Positions 8,561-16,612 of a stretch of DNA of 64,000 nt are shown here, one piece after another; the first letter of the stretch is position 1, and each line of letters begins with the position of its first letter. The notes under the pieces were generated by a model, which saw nothing but the letters and a program-made list of their open reading frames with translations, did no database searches and was not told the origin of the DNA. The stretch lies in contig OZ245023.1 in NCBI GenBank assembly GCA_965223835.1, positions 434,001-498,000 of the forward strand, given 5' to 3'. The translations under genes were made by a program, and so were the position numbers. This DNA comes from CAVYXZ01 sp965223835 (GTDB taxonomy: Bacteria; Chloroflexota; Anaerolineae; Aggregatilineales; Phototrophicaceae).

Positions 8561-9097
8561 TCATCGCGCAATCAACGTGGCGGTGTCGCGCCAGCCATAC
8601 GTATAACTGGTCAATTGCTCGCCGTCCCAATCATACGGTCCCTGCGCCACATATACCGCACCGAGTCGCTCGTAAAATGCACGGTTGGGGTTCACTTCCA
8701 GCACATCAACCCGCAGGCTATGACAATCACGCCGCGCCAATCGTTCGGCCACCATCTGCACCAGCCGCCGTCCGATGCCTTGCCCTTGATAATCAGGATG
8801 CACCGCCAGTTGGCGCACTTCGCCCCGATATTGTTCATCGGCAGGGCAAGCGCCGCCCCAGGTATAGGCGACGACTCCGAATGGATTGGCCTCGGCCACA
8901 ATTAGAAAATCCCCGCTGGGCAGGCTGTCATTATCGAAGAAGCGCTGCCAGTTGTGGGCACTCTCCGTTTCGGTAAATTCCAGACAACGATCTGGCACCC
9001 GCCCGCGAAAGGCACGCTCATTGGCATTGACCAGAACCCGCGCCAACCCGCTGGCATCCGTTGCGACGACATCCCGGTAAGTTATACCGTTCATCAT
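8561..9097 (-). CDS. GNAT-family N-acetyltransferase
   Basis: 178 residues. The acetyl-CoA-binding motif A is clear in VRQLAVHPDYQGQGIGRRLV, with Q/R-x-x-G-x-G/A in QGQGIGRR, followed by the motif B region NPNRAFYERLGAV. The start at 9097 is supported by GGAGGCGAG just upstream; an in-frame extension to 9151 lacks a ribosome site. Acceptor substrate unknown. It is transcribed divergently from the LysM/DUF5666 gene. Confidence 0.85.
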   Translation of the reverse strand: MMNGITYRDVVATDASGLARVLVNANERAFRGRVPDRCLEFTETESAHNWQRFFDNDSLPSGDFLIVAEANPFGVVAYTWGGACPADEQYRGEVRQLAVHPDYQGQGIGRRLVQMVAERLARRDCHSLRVDVLEVNPNRAFYERLGAVYVAQGPYDWDGEQLTSYTYGWRDTATLIAR

Positions 9098-9211
9098 TCT
9101 CGCCTCCGCCCAGATAGTAGCCGATTTTGACGCGTTTTGAAAATTGACCACAACTTTTTTCGCGTTTGCCAGTCGTTATGCGTATCGGATCGATAAAATC
9201 GGAGATACACA

Positions 9212-10411
9212 ATGTTTCACAGGTTGTTTATGTTTTTGCTGATTATTGGCCTGCTGGCCGGGTCACTGGTTAGCGCCCAGATCATTGACGTCAATGATGA
9301 CGAGATCGAAATCACGGGTGTGGTTGACGCCGTAGATGCCGATACAATCATCATCGGCGGACTGGTTATCGACATCAGTACGGCTGAGATCAAGGGCGAA
9401 ATCGTTGTTGGCAAGTTGGTCAAGGTGCATGTGTCACCGGATGCTGCTGGCAACCTGGTGGCGCGTGAAGCGGAAGTCGCGGGCTTCGATGATGACGCCT
9501 CACCAGCAGTGACACCAGAACCGGGTTTTGATGATAATAATAACCGCCCGGCAGGGGAGTTTGAGATCGTGGGCACACTTGAAGCGATCGGCAATGGCTT
9601 TATCGTTGTGGATGGACGCACGATCTCAATTGGGCCCGCCGAGGTCAAGAATCAACTGGTGGTTGGCACGCTCATCAAAGTACATCTTCGTGATAATAAT
9701 GGCAATCTGGTCGCCCGCGAAGTGGAAAACGCCGCTGCTGACGATGACGATAATAATCGCGATGATGATAACAACGATGATCGCCGAGCAGGTGAATTTG
9801 AGATCGTGGGTCGCCTCGACGAAATTGGCAATGGCTTTATCGTCGTGAACGGTCAAACCATCTCAATTACGACTGCCGAGGTCAAGAATCAACTGTTCGT
9901 TGGCGCTCGTATCAAAGTGCATCTAAGCAATAACGACGGTGAACTGGTCGCCCGCGAAGTCGAAAATGCCGCTGCTGACGACGATGATCGTAATGATGAT
10001 AACGATGATGACAGTTGGGATGATTTCTACACCATTCGTCCCGGTGATACGCTGTCTGATATCGCCTTCCGCGCTGGGACGACGGTCGAAGAAATCGCAC
10101 GCCGGAATAACATTGACGACGTGAGTGTTGTGATGGCGGGTACTACGCTGCTACTGCCCGATGAGCCGTTTGAATATGATGACGACGACGATGATAATTC
10201 GGGCCGCGGCAGCCATGACGATGACGACAACGATGATCGCCATGACGACGATGATGACAATTCGGGTCGGGGCAGTCATGACGATGATGATGACGACGAC
10301 AATTCGGGCCGGGGCAGTCATGACGACGATGACGACAACGATGATCGCCATGACGACGATGATGACGACGATAATTCAGGACCCGGCAATAGCGACGATG
10401 ACGACGATTAA
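9212..10411 (+). CDS. Secreted protein with three DUF5666 domains, LysM and a poly-Asp tail
   Basis: 399 residues. Signal peptide MFHRLFMFLLIIGLLAGSLVSA; then three DUF5666-like beta domains (about 30-90, 114-175 and 193-255) with the pattern G-x-(V/L)-x-x-I-x-x-G/D-x-x-x-V; a LysM domain at about 271-316 (FYTIRPGDTLSDIA) expected to bind peptidoglycan; and a C-terminal tail from about 323 made almost only of Asp with NSGRGSH and NDDRH motifs. Domains 2 and 3 are near-identical even at DNA level, offset by 237 bases, so a recent internal duplication. The acidic tail may bind calcium. It directly precedes an ECF sigma factor and shares LysM and NSGPGN-polyAsp motifs with the gene after that, so the three genes probably form one envelope module. 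Confidence 0.85.
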   Translation: MFHRLFMFLLIIGLLAGSLVSAQIIDVNDDEIEITGVVDAVDADTIIIGGLVIDISTAEIKGEIVVGKLVKVHVSPDAAGNLVAREAEVAGFDDDASPAVTPEPGFDDNNNRPAGEFEIVGTLEAIGNGFIVVDGRTISIGPAEVKNQLVVGTLIKVHLRDNNGNLVAREVENAAADDDDNNRDDDNNDDRRAGEFEIVGRLDEIGNGFIVVNGQTISITTAEVKNQLFVGARIKVHLSNNDGELVAREVENAAADDDDRNDDNDDDSWDDFYTIRPGDTLSDIAFRAGTTVEEIARRNNIDDVSVVMAGTTLLLPDEPFEYDDDDDDNSGRGSHDDDDNDDRHDDDDDNSGRGSHDDDDDDDNSGRGSHDDDDDNDDRHDDDDDDDNSGPGNSDDDDD

Positions 10412-10434
10412 CCTTGCCTGATAATCAAGTGTTG

Positions 10435-10457
10435 GGGTCTCCTAAACCAGGAGGCCC
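10435..10457 (+). promoter_or_regulatory. Hairpin that sequesters the sigma-factor Shine-Dalgarno
   Basis: GGGTCTCCT (10435-10443) pairs with AGGAGGCCC (10449-10457) over nine base pairs (one G-U) with a 5-base loop. The right arm is the AGGAGG ribosome site, and the ATG follows two bases after the stem. It could block translation initiation of the sigma gene, or act as the weak 3' end of the upstream gene; there is no T-tract. Confidence 0.55.
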
Positions 10458-10459
10458 TG

Positions 10460-11074
10460 ATGCATTTCAGCTATAATGACGTTTTTAACTTTCACATTGC
10501 GGTAGACGCTCGAACGCCTATGTTCCTCATTGTGTTGCCCGATCTCGATGTCGAAGACCGGTTGCTGGCAGCGGCACGCCGGGGCGATCAGGATGCCATT
10601 ATGCGCATTTACGAAAGCTATTTCCCACCCATCTATCAGTTCATTCGCCTGCGGGTAGAAGATCGGCAGGCTGCCGAAGATCTGGCGAGTGATGTATTTG
10701 TGAAGTTTGTCAGTACACTTCAAACCCGGCAGGCACCCCGCACCAGTCTGCGCGGTTGGCTGTTTCGCGTGGCCCGCAATTTGCTCCACGATTATTATGG
10801 CAAGCAAAAGCAGTTCCCAACCACCACGCTGGATGAATGGGTCCCGGCAACCGATGACCCGGAAGCGCAGGCATTTGCTGCCTGGGATATTGATCGCACG
10901 CGGCGCGCACTGCGGATGCTGGCAGAGGATCAGCAAGAAGTATTGATTTTGCGGTTTGGACAGGGCCTCAATTTGCAAGAAACTGCCGACATCATGGGGC
11001 GGCAAGTAGGTGCAGTCAAGTCGCTGCAATTTCGGGCCGTCGGCACGTTGCGGCAGATACTGGAGCAAGTATAA
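10460..11074 (+). CDS. ECF-type RNA polymerase sigma factor (sigma-70 family)
   Basis: 204 residues. Region 2 spans roughly 31-95 (LLAAARRGDQDAIMRIYESYFPPIY... AEDLASDVFVKF), region 4 roughly 135-200 with the helix-turn-helix LNLQETADIMGRQVGAVKSLQFRAV. The ATG at 10460 has a perfect AGGAGG five bases upstream; an alternative ATG at 10520 would give a more standard N-terminus but lacks a ribosome site, and TATAAT at 10471-10476 leaves room for a promoter feeding such a shorter form. The stop codon directly abuts the ATG of the next gene, a membrane protein of the DUF5667 type that commonly accompanies ECF factors in Chloroflexota and is a likely anti-sigma or sensor. Confidence 0.88.
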   Translation: MHFSYNDVFNFHIAVDARTPMFLIVLPDLDVEDRLLAAARRGDQDAIMRIYESYFPPIYQFIRLRVEDRQAAEDLASDVFVKFVSTLQTRQAPRTSLRGWLFRVARNLLHDYYGKQKQFPTTTLDEWVPATDDPEAQAFAAWDIDRTRRALRMLAEDQQEVLILRFGQGLNLQETADIMGRQVGAVKSLQFRAVGTLRQILEQV

Positions 11075-12331
11075 ATGGCTGAGCGCGACCTCACAACTGC
11101 ATTTGACGACTGTCTGGACCGCCTGAACAACGGCGAGTCGTTACAAGCCTGCCTGGATGCCTATCCACAGTTTGCGACGGCGCTGCGCCCGCTGTTACAG
11201 ACTGGCTTTGCGATCAAACAGGCCAGCCCCAATCCACTGGAGGTTCAGACGGCGCAAGATCGAGGCCGGGCACGCGTGCTCCAGGCGTTACAACAACCCA
11301 CTCTGGTGCGTCGAAATCGCTGGCAACCTATCCAGCGCCTGGTAGCAGCCGCCGCGCTGTTAGTACTCATTATGAGTTCATTTCTAGGGGGTGCCACGCT
11401 TGCGGCTGAGAGTAGCCTCCCCGGTGATCCGCTGTATGGCCTCAAGCGGCTCACGGAAAATGTGCGTGTTCTGGCAGATGCACAGTTGGCGCCGCAATTT
11501 GGACAACGGCGTTTGGACGAAATTCGCCAGTTGCAGGCGTTGCAGCGATCCGAGTCGGTTGATTTTATCGGCCAGGTGACCGCAATAGACGGCCCCAATT
11601 GGCAGGTCGCGGGTTTAGCATTATCCGTGCCGACGGGGACGCCCGGCGCGGCTCCCGTCACCTTGAATGCCAGAGTTGCGGTGGTCGCCCAAACCACTGC
11701 AAGCGGCGAATTAGTCGCGCAGCGTATGACGATCATCGAACCGGGTGACCTGCCACTGCCATCACCCACGATGGTGCCGACTCTTGCCCCTTCGACAACT
11801 GCAACGCCCACCAATACGCCGTCGCCGACCCAGACCGCGACCATCACACCGCCGCCTCTGCCGACTGCGACCGTGACACCGATGCCAACGGTTCTCCCGG
11901 CCACTAGCGGCTGTGAACCCAGTCCCCCGGCAGACTGGATTAGCTACGCGATTCGCAGTGGCGACACCCTCTCAACGTTGGCGGCACAAACCGGTATCAC
12001 ATTGGCGCAATTAATGACGGTCAATTGCCTGGATGACCCCGGCCTGATTGTGATCGGTCAGCGACTTTTCCTGCCCTTTGCGCCAATCGTCGAGCCGTCT
12101 CAGGACGGTCAATCGGGCAGTAGTGGTTCATCGAGTAATAGCGGTCGGTCCGGCAGCAACTCCGGTCCGGGCAATGCTGACGATGATGATGACGACAACT
12201 CTGGACCGAGTGAGAACTCCGGGCCAGGCAACGCCGATGACGATGATGACGGTTCCCATTCCAGCGGCAGCAGCGGTTCCGGCTCTGGTTCAGATGACGA
12301 TCATGATGACCGTGATGAGGATGATTCGTAG
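11075..12331 (+). CDS. Putative anti-sigma/sensor membrane protein: DUF5667, DUF5666-like, LysM, poly-Asp tail
   Basis: 418 residues. N-terminal cytoplasmic stretch of the Chloroflexota anti-sigma style (AERDLTTAFDDCLDRLNNG... FATALRPLL); one membrane segment near 88-110 (LVAAAALLVLIMSSFLGG); a DUF5667 signature after it (SLPGDPLYGLKRLTE); a DUF5666-like strand set (VDFIGQVTAIDGPNWQV); a Pro/Thr stalk (about 228-275); a LysM domain (about 287-330, ISYAIRSGDTLSTLA); and a Ser/Gly/Asp tail with NSGPGNADDDDD twice. The layout suits a protein linking wall binding outside to the sigma factor inside. It starts immediately after the sigma stop, with GGAG nine bases before the ATG. The anti-sigma role is inference from position and family. 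Confidence 0.8.
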   Translation: MAERDLTTAFDDCLDRLNNGESLQACLDAYPQFATALRPLLQTGFAIKQASPNPLEVQTAQDRGRARVLQALQQPTLVRRNRWQPIQRLVAAAALLVLIMSSFLGGATLAAESSLPGDPLYGLKRLTENVRVLADAQLAPQFGQRRLDEIRQLQALQRSESVDFIGQVTAIDGPNWQVAGLALSVPTGTPGAAPVTLNARVAVVAQTTASGELVAQRMTIIEPGDLPLPSPTMVPTLAPSTTATPTNTPSPTQTATITPPPLPTATVTPMPTVLPATSGCEPSPPADWISYAIRSGDTLSTLAAQTGITLAQLMTVNCLDDPGLIVIGQRLFLPFAPIVEPSQDGQSGSSGSSSNSGRSGSNSGPGNADDDDDDNSGPSENSGPGNADDDDDGSHSSGSSGSGSGSDDDHDDRDEDDS

Positions 12332-12381
12332 CGAAACACGCGTGATGCCACTGTTGCAAAACTGGCTAAAGGTTTGTGCGG

Positions 12382-13023
12382 TTAGTAGAATTTCATCACA
12401 ATATCGCTGATATTATCCGCCACCTGCTCGGTCGTTTGACCCGCATGCAGCAGGTGGCGATAAATCTCGCGTAGCTTCATCATATGGACCACCTCGGTCA
12501 GATCACGCGGGCACTGGAACAGGTCGGCAATGGCTTGCGTATATAACGCTTCCATGCGATTTTCCAGCGCTTTAACTTTAACAGCGTGCTGGTCGGCCAG
12601 GTGTGGTTCCCGTTCCAGTTGGGTGATAGCGTGATAAATTTCGGTGGCGCCGGTGTGCAACAACGCCGCCATCTGCCCCAGATAGGCATCCGGCTTCACA
12701 TTGAGCGCGTCGATCTCATGGATCGTAGCGTAGGCAAAATCCAGAATATCGTCAATGGAACGGGACAGCGCGAACAGATCTTCGCGGTCGATGGGCGTGA
12801 TGAACGTATTGCCCAGTTCTATAATCAGGGTGCGGCGAACTTCATCCGCTTTTTTCTCATAGATGCGAACCCGGGCCGCGTTTTTGCGCGAGGGTTCTTC
12901 AATATATTGCAAGAGTGCGTCGGTGCCATACAGCACGAAGGTGGATTGTTCACAGAGTCGGGCCAGGAATTGATTTGGCTTGCGGGTAAACCTCCGCCCT
13001 ACCCAGCTTTTGATTTTATCCAT
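12382..13023 (-). CDS. DUF47 family PhoU-like protein, partner of the PiT transporter
   Basis: 213 residues of almost pure helix, typical of the DUF47 (TIGR00153) family that is structurally related to PhoU. Its acidic helix repeats contain E/D-x-x-x-D metal-binding patterns such as YEKKADEVRR and SRSIDDILDFA. Its ATG overlaps the end of the phosphate transporter gene by eight bases (ATGGATAA), so the two are translationally coupled. Family members regulate low-affinity phosphate uptake. The gene converges with the DUF5667 gene. Confidence 0.87.
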   Translation of the reverse strand: MDKIKSWVGRRFTRKPNQFLARLCEQSTFVLYGTDALLQYIEEPSRKNAARVRIYEKKADEVRRTLIIELGNTFITPIDREDLFALSRSIDDILDFAYATIHEIDALNVKPDAYLGQMAALLHTGATEIYHAITQLEREPHLADQHAVKVKALENRMEALYTQAIADLFQCPRDLTEVVHMMKLREIYRHLLHAGQTTEQVADNISDIVMKFY

Positions 13024-13990
13024 GATAAATTACAACATAGACGATCCAGCTTGCCACTGCCGATAGGGGAATGGTGAGCAACCAGCCGACCAGAATCTGT
13101 TGGGCAACGTGCCAGCGGACTTTGTGTAATCGGTCGGCACTACCAGAGCCGAGTATGGCCGATGTGACCACCTGGGAGCCGCTCACGGGACCCCCGGCCA
13201 GCCCTGCGCCCAGAATGATTAAGCCAGACGCGACCTGTGAGCTAAAGCCATGAACCGGGCGAATCTTGTAGAATTTGCTGCCCAGTGTTCGCATGACGCC
13301 ATAACCACCGACCAATGTGCCCACTGCAATCGTCGTAGCGCTGAGGCAGACGACCCATAACGGAATGGAGAATGAATCTAGCAGTCCGGTCGCCACCAGG
13401 CCCAGCGTCATCACCGCTACGATTTTTTGACCGTCGTTTGCACCAAAGGCGACGGCTAGCAGCATGGAGAAGATGACCTGCCAGCGGCGCAACCAGCGAT
13501 TCATCCCCGGCGTTGCGCGAATCGTCAGCCGGTATGTCAGGCGCGTCAGGAGAAAGGCACTGCCTAACCCCAGCAGGGGCGAGAGAAATAAGGCCAGCAA
13601 CACCTTGTTCAGGCCGGCAACCTGCATACCATTTAAGCCGAACCCCGCCAACCCGGCACCGATGATCCCGCCGATTAACGCATGAGAGAGGCTGGAGGGG
13701 ATGTTAAGGCGCAATGTCAAACTGCTCCAGGCAATGGCACCGACTAATGCGGCTACCAGGACCGGTACGGTCGTCGCCTGGGGGCTAATCAGTTCAGCAC
13801 CGATGGTATTGGCAACGGCCACCCCCAGCAATAATGGTCCCAGACCAATGCCCACCGCCGCCAGCATGAGTGCGGCCCGCGGTTCTAGCGCCCGCGAAGA
13901 AACAACGGTTGCCACGATGCTGGCCGAACCATGTAAGCCATTGAGATAGCCGTAGAGCAGCGCTAATGCCAGAATAAAAACCAGTTCCAT
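13016..13990 (-). CDS. Inorganic phosphate transporter, PiT family
   Basis: About 324 residues, ten or so membrane segments. The duplicated PiT signatures are both present: in the first half YLNGLHGSASIVATVVSSRAL (where GxNDxxN is usual, here GLHGSAS) and in the second half AFGANDGQKIVAVMTLGL, plus NIPSSLSHALIGGIIGAG and GGPVSGSQVV. Uptake of phosphate driven by H+ or Na+ is the family role. The first signature lacks the Asp of the canonical NDxxN, a feature of a subset of PiT proteins. I prefer the ATG at 13990, one or two residues before the first membrane helix; the ORF could extend to 14035. Followed by its DUF47 partner with an eight-base overlap. Confidence 0.85.
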   Translation of the reverse strand: MELVFILALALLYGYLNGLHGSASIVATVVSSRALEPRAALMLAAVGIGLGPLLLGVAVANTIGAELISPQATTVPVLVAALVGAIAWSSLTLRLNIPSSLSHALIGGIIGAGLAGFGLNGMQVAGLNKVLLALFLSPLLGLGSAFLLTRLTYRLTIRATPGMNRWLRRWQVIFSMLLAVAFGANDGQKIVAVMTLGLVATGLLDSFSIPLWVVCLSATTIAVGTLVGGYGVMRTLGSKFYKIRPVHGFSSQVASGLIILGAGLAGGPVSGSQVVTSAILGSGSADRLHKVRWHVAQQILVGWLLTIPLSAVASWIVYVVIYHG

Positions 13991-14203
13991 ATGAAGCTGC
14001 CATAAGTTTAAGAATATGTTAAGGATATACCACATTTCTTAACATGTAAAGCAATTTGTAATGCCGGCATGATTTGGGCCCTGCCAACCACAATCAAACA
14101 GTGGCGCATTGTTACCCCTCGGTTGAGGGAGGTATTGGTTGAAATGGCTGGCATTTATTAGAATACGGTTATCGTTGCTGATGTTAGAAATAATGGCGGA
14201 AAA

Positions 14204-14800
14204 ATGGTCAGTATTGACGGGCGAAAAATTCGATTGCGTGCTATCCGTCAGGGCGACCTCGAAACTTATCGCCACTGGAATCAACCGGGTCAGCAGTGGC
14301 AGGCGCTCGATGGCCCCTATTATCCACCCATGACAGTGGCCGAAGTTGACGAGCTGATTGAGAAAATTACGGCGCGGATCGTCGCGAACGATTGGCCGCC
14401 GGTGCGCACCCGTCTGGTGATTGCCGACCGGGCTGACTATCGGTTAGTAGGCATGGTCTCGCGTTACTGGATTAGTGAGGAAACCAACTGGGCGGCGCTG
14501 GGCATCGTGATCTATGACCCGGCGAACTGGGGGCAGGGCATCGGCTATGAAGCGCTGGGTCTGTGGACGGATTATCTCTTCCAGCAGCAACCAGATTGGG
14601 TACGCCTGGATTTGCGGACCTGGTCGGGCAATCACGGCATGATGCGGCTGGCCGAAAAGCTGGGTTATCAAGCCGAAGCCCGTTTCCGTAATGCCCGGAT
14701 TGTAGACGGCGACTATTATGATGGCCTCGGTTATGGGGTTTTACGCACCGAATGGCAGGATCTTTACCCCGCTGGTTTTCGGGCTAATCTGATGGCATAA
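14204..14800 (+). CDS. GNAT acetyltransferase, RimJ/RimL-like
   Basis: 198 residues. It opens with KIRLRAIRQGDLETYRHW, the start pattern of the RimL-type Acetyltransf_3 family, and has motif A in GIVIYDPANWGQGIGYEAL and motif B in LRTWSGNHGMMRLAEKLGYQAEARFRNA. An N-terminal amino group of a protein or an antibiotic-like amine are the usual acceptors; which one cannot be told. GGCGGAAAA precedes the ATG. It converges with the TIM-barrel gene four bases downstream. Confidence 0.85.
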   Translation: MVSIDGRKIRLRAIRQGDLETYRHWNQPGQQWQALDGPYYPPMTVAEVDELIEKITARIVANDWPPVRTRLVIADRADYRLVGMVSRYWISEETNWAALGIVIYDPANWGQGIGYEALGLWTDYLFQQQPDWVRLDLRTWSGNHGMMRLAEKLGYQAEARFRNARIVDGDYYDGLGYGVLRTEWQDLYPAGFRANLMA

Positions 14801-14804
14801 ATTC

Positions 14805-15596
14805 CTACCCAAACAGCGTCCGTGCATAGGCCAGATCAGCAACAATGAGGCGGTCAACCGACTCCTCATCGGTATACTCCGCCGAGAAACACAGCGGTCC
14901 CGTGTATTGCATCGTTTTGAGTTTGTCCGCAACCAGCGACCAGGACGCCCGACCTTGATGCCCGGCGGTCCAGAAGATGCGCCATTCGGCCTGCGCGGCT
15001 TCGGGGCCATTGGTGCGCTGCCAGAAGCCATTCTTGAGGTTAATCATGCTCAGGTGCCCGGCAATGATGTCCAGCGCGAGATCGAGTTGTTCACCTTCCA
15101 GCGCGTTGTGCGCCGGGTCCCAGCAGGCCGCGATCAGGCGTGGGTCGTAGTCTTTGAGTAGATGGTAGAGACCCATCGCATTGATGCCGACAAAATTGCG
15201 CGAGTGATTCTGAATTGTGATCTGAACACCATATTGTTCGCACAGGGGCAGCGCGGCGTCCAGTTCCTGGCGGGCGGCTTTTTCTGCTTCCCAGTAATTG
15301 CGTCCTGCAACCCGGCACATAATGCGGTTCATGGGGATGCCCGCGGCAGCACACGCGGCATACAGTCGCTCATCATCCAGCGCGTTGTTGGCCGTGATAT
15401 TGCCGATGCGCACGCCTTCGTCGGCCAGTTGTGTCGCAATCCGGGGGAGGTCCGTTTCGATCTGCTCTGGCTCACACCAGAAACCCGCCCGCACGGGCAG
15501 TTCAATATTATCAAAACCGAGGTCGCGCACGTGCCGCGCCATCTCAATCATGCTCAGGTCTTTCCAGGGTTTCACAAACAGACGATAGGCAGTCAT
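14805..15596 (-). CDS. Sugar phosphate isomerase/epimerase-like TIM-barrel protein (AP_endonuc_2 family)
   Basis: 263 residues of the xylose isomerase-like TIM-barrel family. Recognisable strand ends are FDNIELPVRAG, VQITIQNHSRNFVG (metal ligand region), IAACWDPAHNALEG (the WDPAHN block corresponds to the conserved D-x-x-H metal site) and CFSAEY near the end (the final Glu ligand). Members isomerise or epimerise sugars or inositols. No signal peptide. It stands alone between the acetyltransferase and the VOC gene, so the substrate is open. Confidence 0.8.
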   Translation of the reverse strand: MTAYRLFVKPWKDLSMIEMARHVRDLGFDNIELPVRAGFWCEPEQIETDLPRIATQLADEGVRIGNITANNALDDERLYAACAAAGIPMNRIMCRVAGRNYWEAEKAARQELDAALPLCEQYGVQITIQNHSRNFVGINAMGLYHLLKDYDPRLIAACWDPAHNALEGEQLDLALDIIAGHLSMINLKNGFWQRTNGPEAAQAEWRIFWTAGHQGRASWSLVADKLKTMQYTGPLCFSAEYTDEESVDRLIVADLAYARTLFG

Positions 15597-15735
15597 CAGG
15601 TGACCTCACGGGTATGGATAATCACATCCGCATTGTAATCCAGTGCCCGACAATATGCCAAACCGGCTGGGTCAATCATGCAAAAAAGGAGCCGCCCGTG
15701 CGACTCGCATTTGGGTCTAGAAAATAATTGTCCGC

Positions 15736-16530
15736 TTATACGTCCCAGGGCTGCGGCTCGTTGAGTTGGATGATGGTGCAAACTGCGCCTGCCGGATCGT
15801 TGATGACCGAGAAATGGCCGACGCCCGGTGCTTCAGTCTTCGGGATCATGATCTTGCCGCCATTCGCTTCTACTTTGGCGATGGCCTCATCAATGTTCGC
15901 GACGGAGAAATAGGTCGTCCAGACCGGGGGCATATCGCCATAGCTCTCGTCCATCGGCAAGATGCCGCCGTTCATGCGCCCGTTGTTGAGGATGTAATTA
16001 TAGCCAGTGGCGTCATCGGTGTTGAATTCCCAGCCGAGCAGCTTGCCATAAAAATCTCTGGCCTTTTGCGGGTCACGGGTTGACAATTCATTCCACGCCA
16101 TCGCACCGGGGGTGTTGACCAGCCCCGCCCCGATACTGCCTTTGGGCTGCCACAGGGCCACCATTGCGCCCGCCGGATCCTGCAACACCATCATTCGGCC
16201 ATCCGCAAAGACATCGAATGGCGCTGACACGACGGTGCCGCCCAGGCCGGGGATTTTGGCGGCCAGCGCGTCTACATCAGCCACCGTGACATAATTCATC
16301 CAGTGTGATGGCACACCCTGCGCCTGCATCGCTGGTTGCATCGGGCTGGTGGCGGCTACGTTTTCACCCTGGCTCTTGAAGAAGGTGTAAAAAAGACCTT
16401 CGCCCATCGGCACATCCTCGGTTTCCCAGCCCATCACTGTCGCGTAGAACGCTTTCGATTTTTCGACATCGGTTGATGGATTATCAGCCCAGGAAAAGGT
16501 ACCATGCGGGAATTTGGTTACTTTAAACAT
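15736..16530 (-). CDS. Two-domain VOC (glyoxalase/bleomycin-resistance fold) protein
   Basis: 264 residues forming two VOC domains (about 8-130 and 138-258). Each has the start strand and helix pattern: FSWADNPSTDVEKSKAFYATVMGWE and MAWNELSTRDPQKARDFYGKLLGWE, and each ends in the DPAGA strand (LQDPAGAMVALWQP, INDPAGAVCTIIQL). Similar two-domain proteins are annotated as hydroxylase or glyoxalase-like of unknown substrate. The IS element begins 82 bases upstream of its start, so its native promoter may be separated from upstream sequence. GGAGGAC precedes the ATG. Confidence 0.85.
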   Translation of the reverse strand: MFKVTKFPHGTFSWADNPSTDVEKSKAFYATVMGWETEDVPMGEGLFYTFFKSQGENVAATSPMQPAMQAQGVPSHWMNYVTVADVDALAAKIPGLGGTVVSAPFDVFADGRMMVLQDPAGAMVALWQPKGSIGAGLVNTPGAMAWNELSTRDPQKARDFYGKLLGWEFNTDDATGYNYILNNGRMNGGILPMDESYGDMPPVWTTYFSVANIDEAIAKVEANGGKIMIPKTEAPGVGHFSVINDPAGAVCTIIQLNEPQPWDV

Positions 16531-16607
16531 TAATAGTCCTCCATAGCGGAAATTAAATAGAAAATTTGTTCCATCCCATTGTATGCGAAAACTTGGGCGA
16601 TGGATAT

Positions 16608-16612
16608 AACAA
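16608..16612. repeat. Target-site duplication, left copy
   Basis: AACAA directly left of the insertion sequence; the identical pentamer follows its right end at 18343-18347. Confidence 0.8.

Noticed and set aside
8474..8905. + strand frame opposite the acetyltransferase gene
   Set aside because: It is antisense to a gene with clear GNAT motifs and shows no motif or ribosome site of its own.
10170..10411. Tandem GAC/GAT-rich repeats looked like a minisatellite or second repeat array
   Set aside because: The frame is open, in phase and codes for the Asp-rich tail; the repeats are protein repeats, not a non-coding array.
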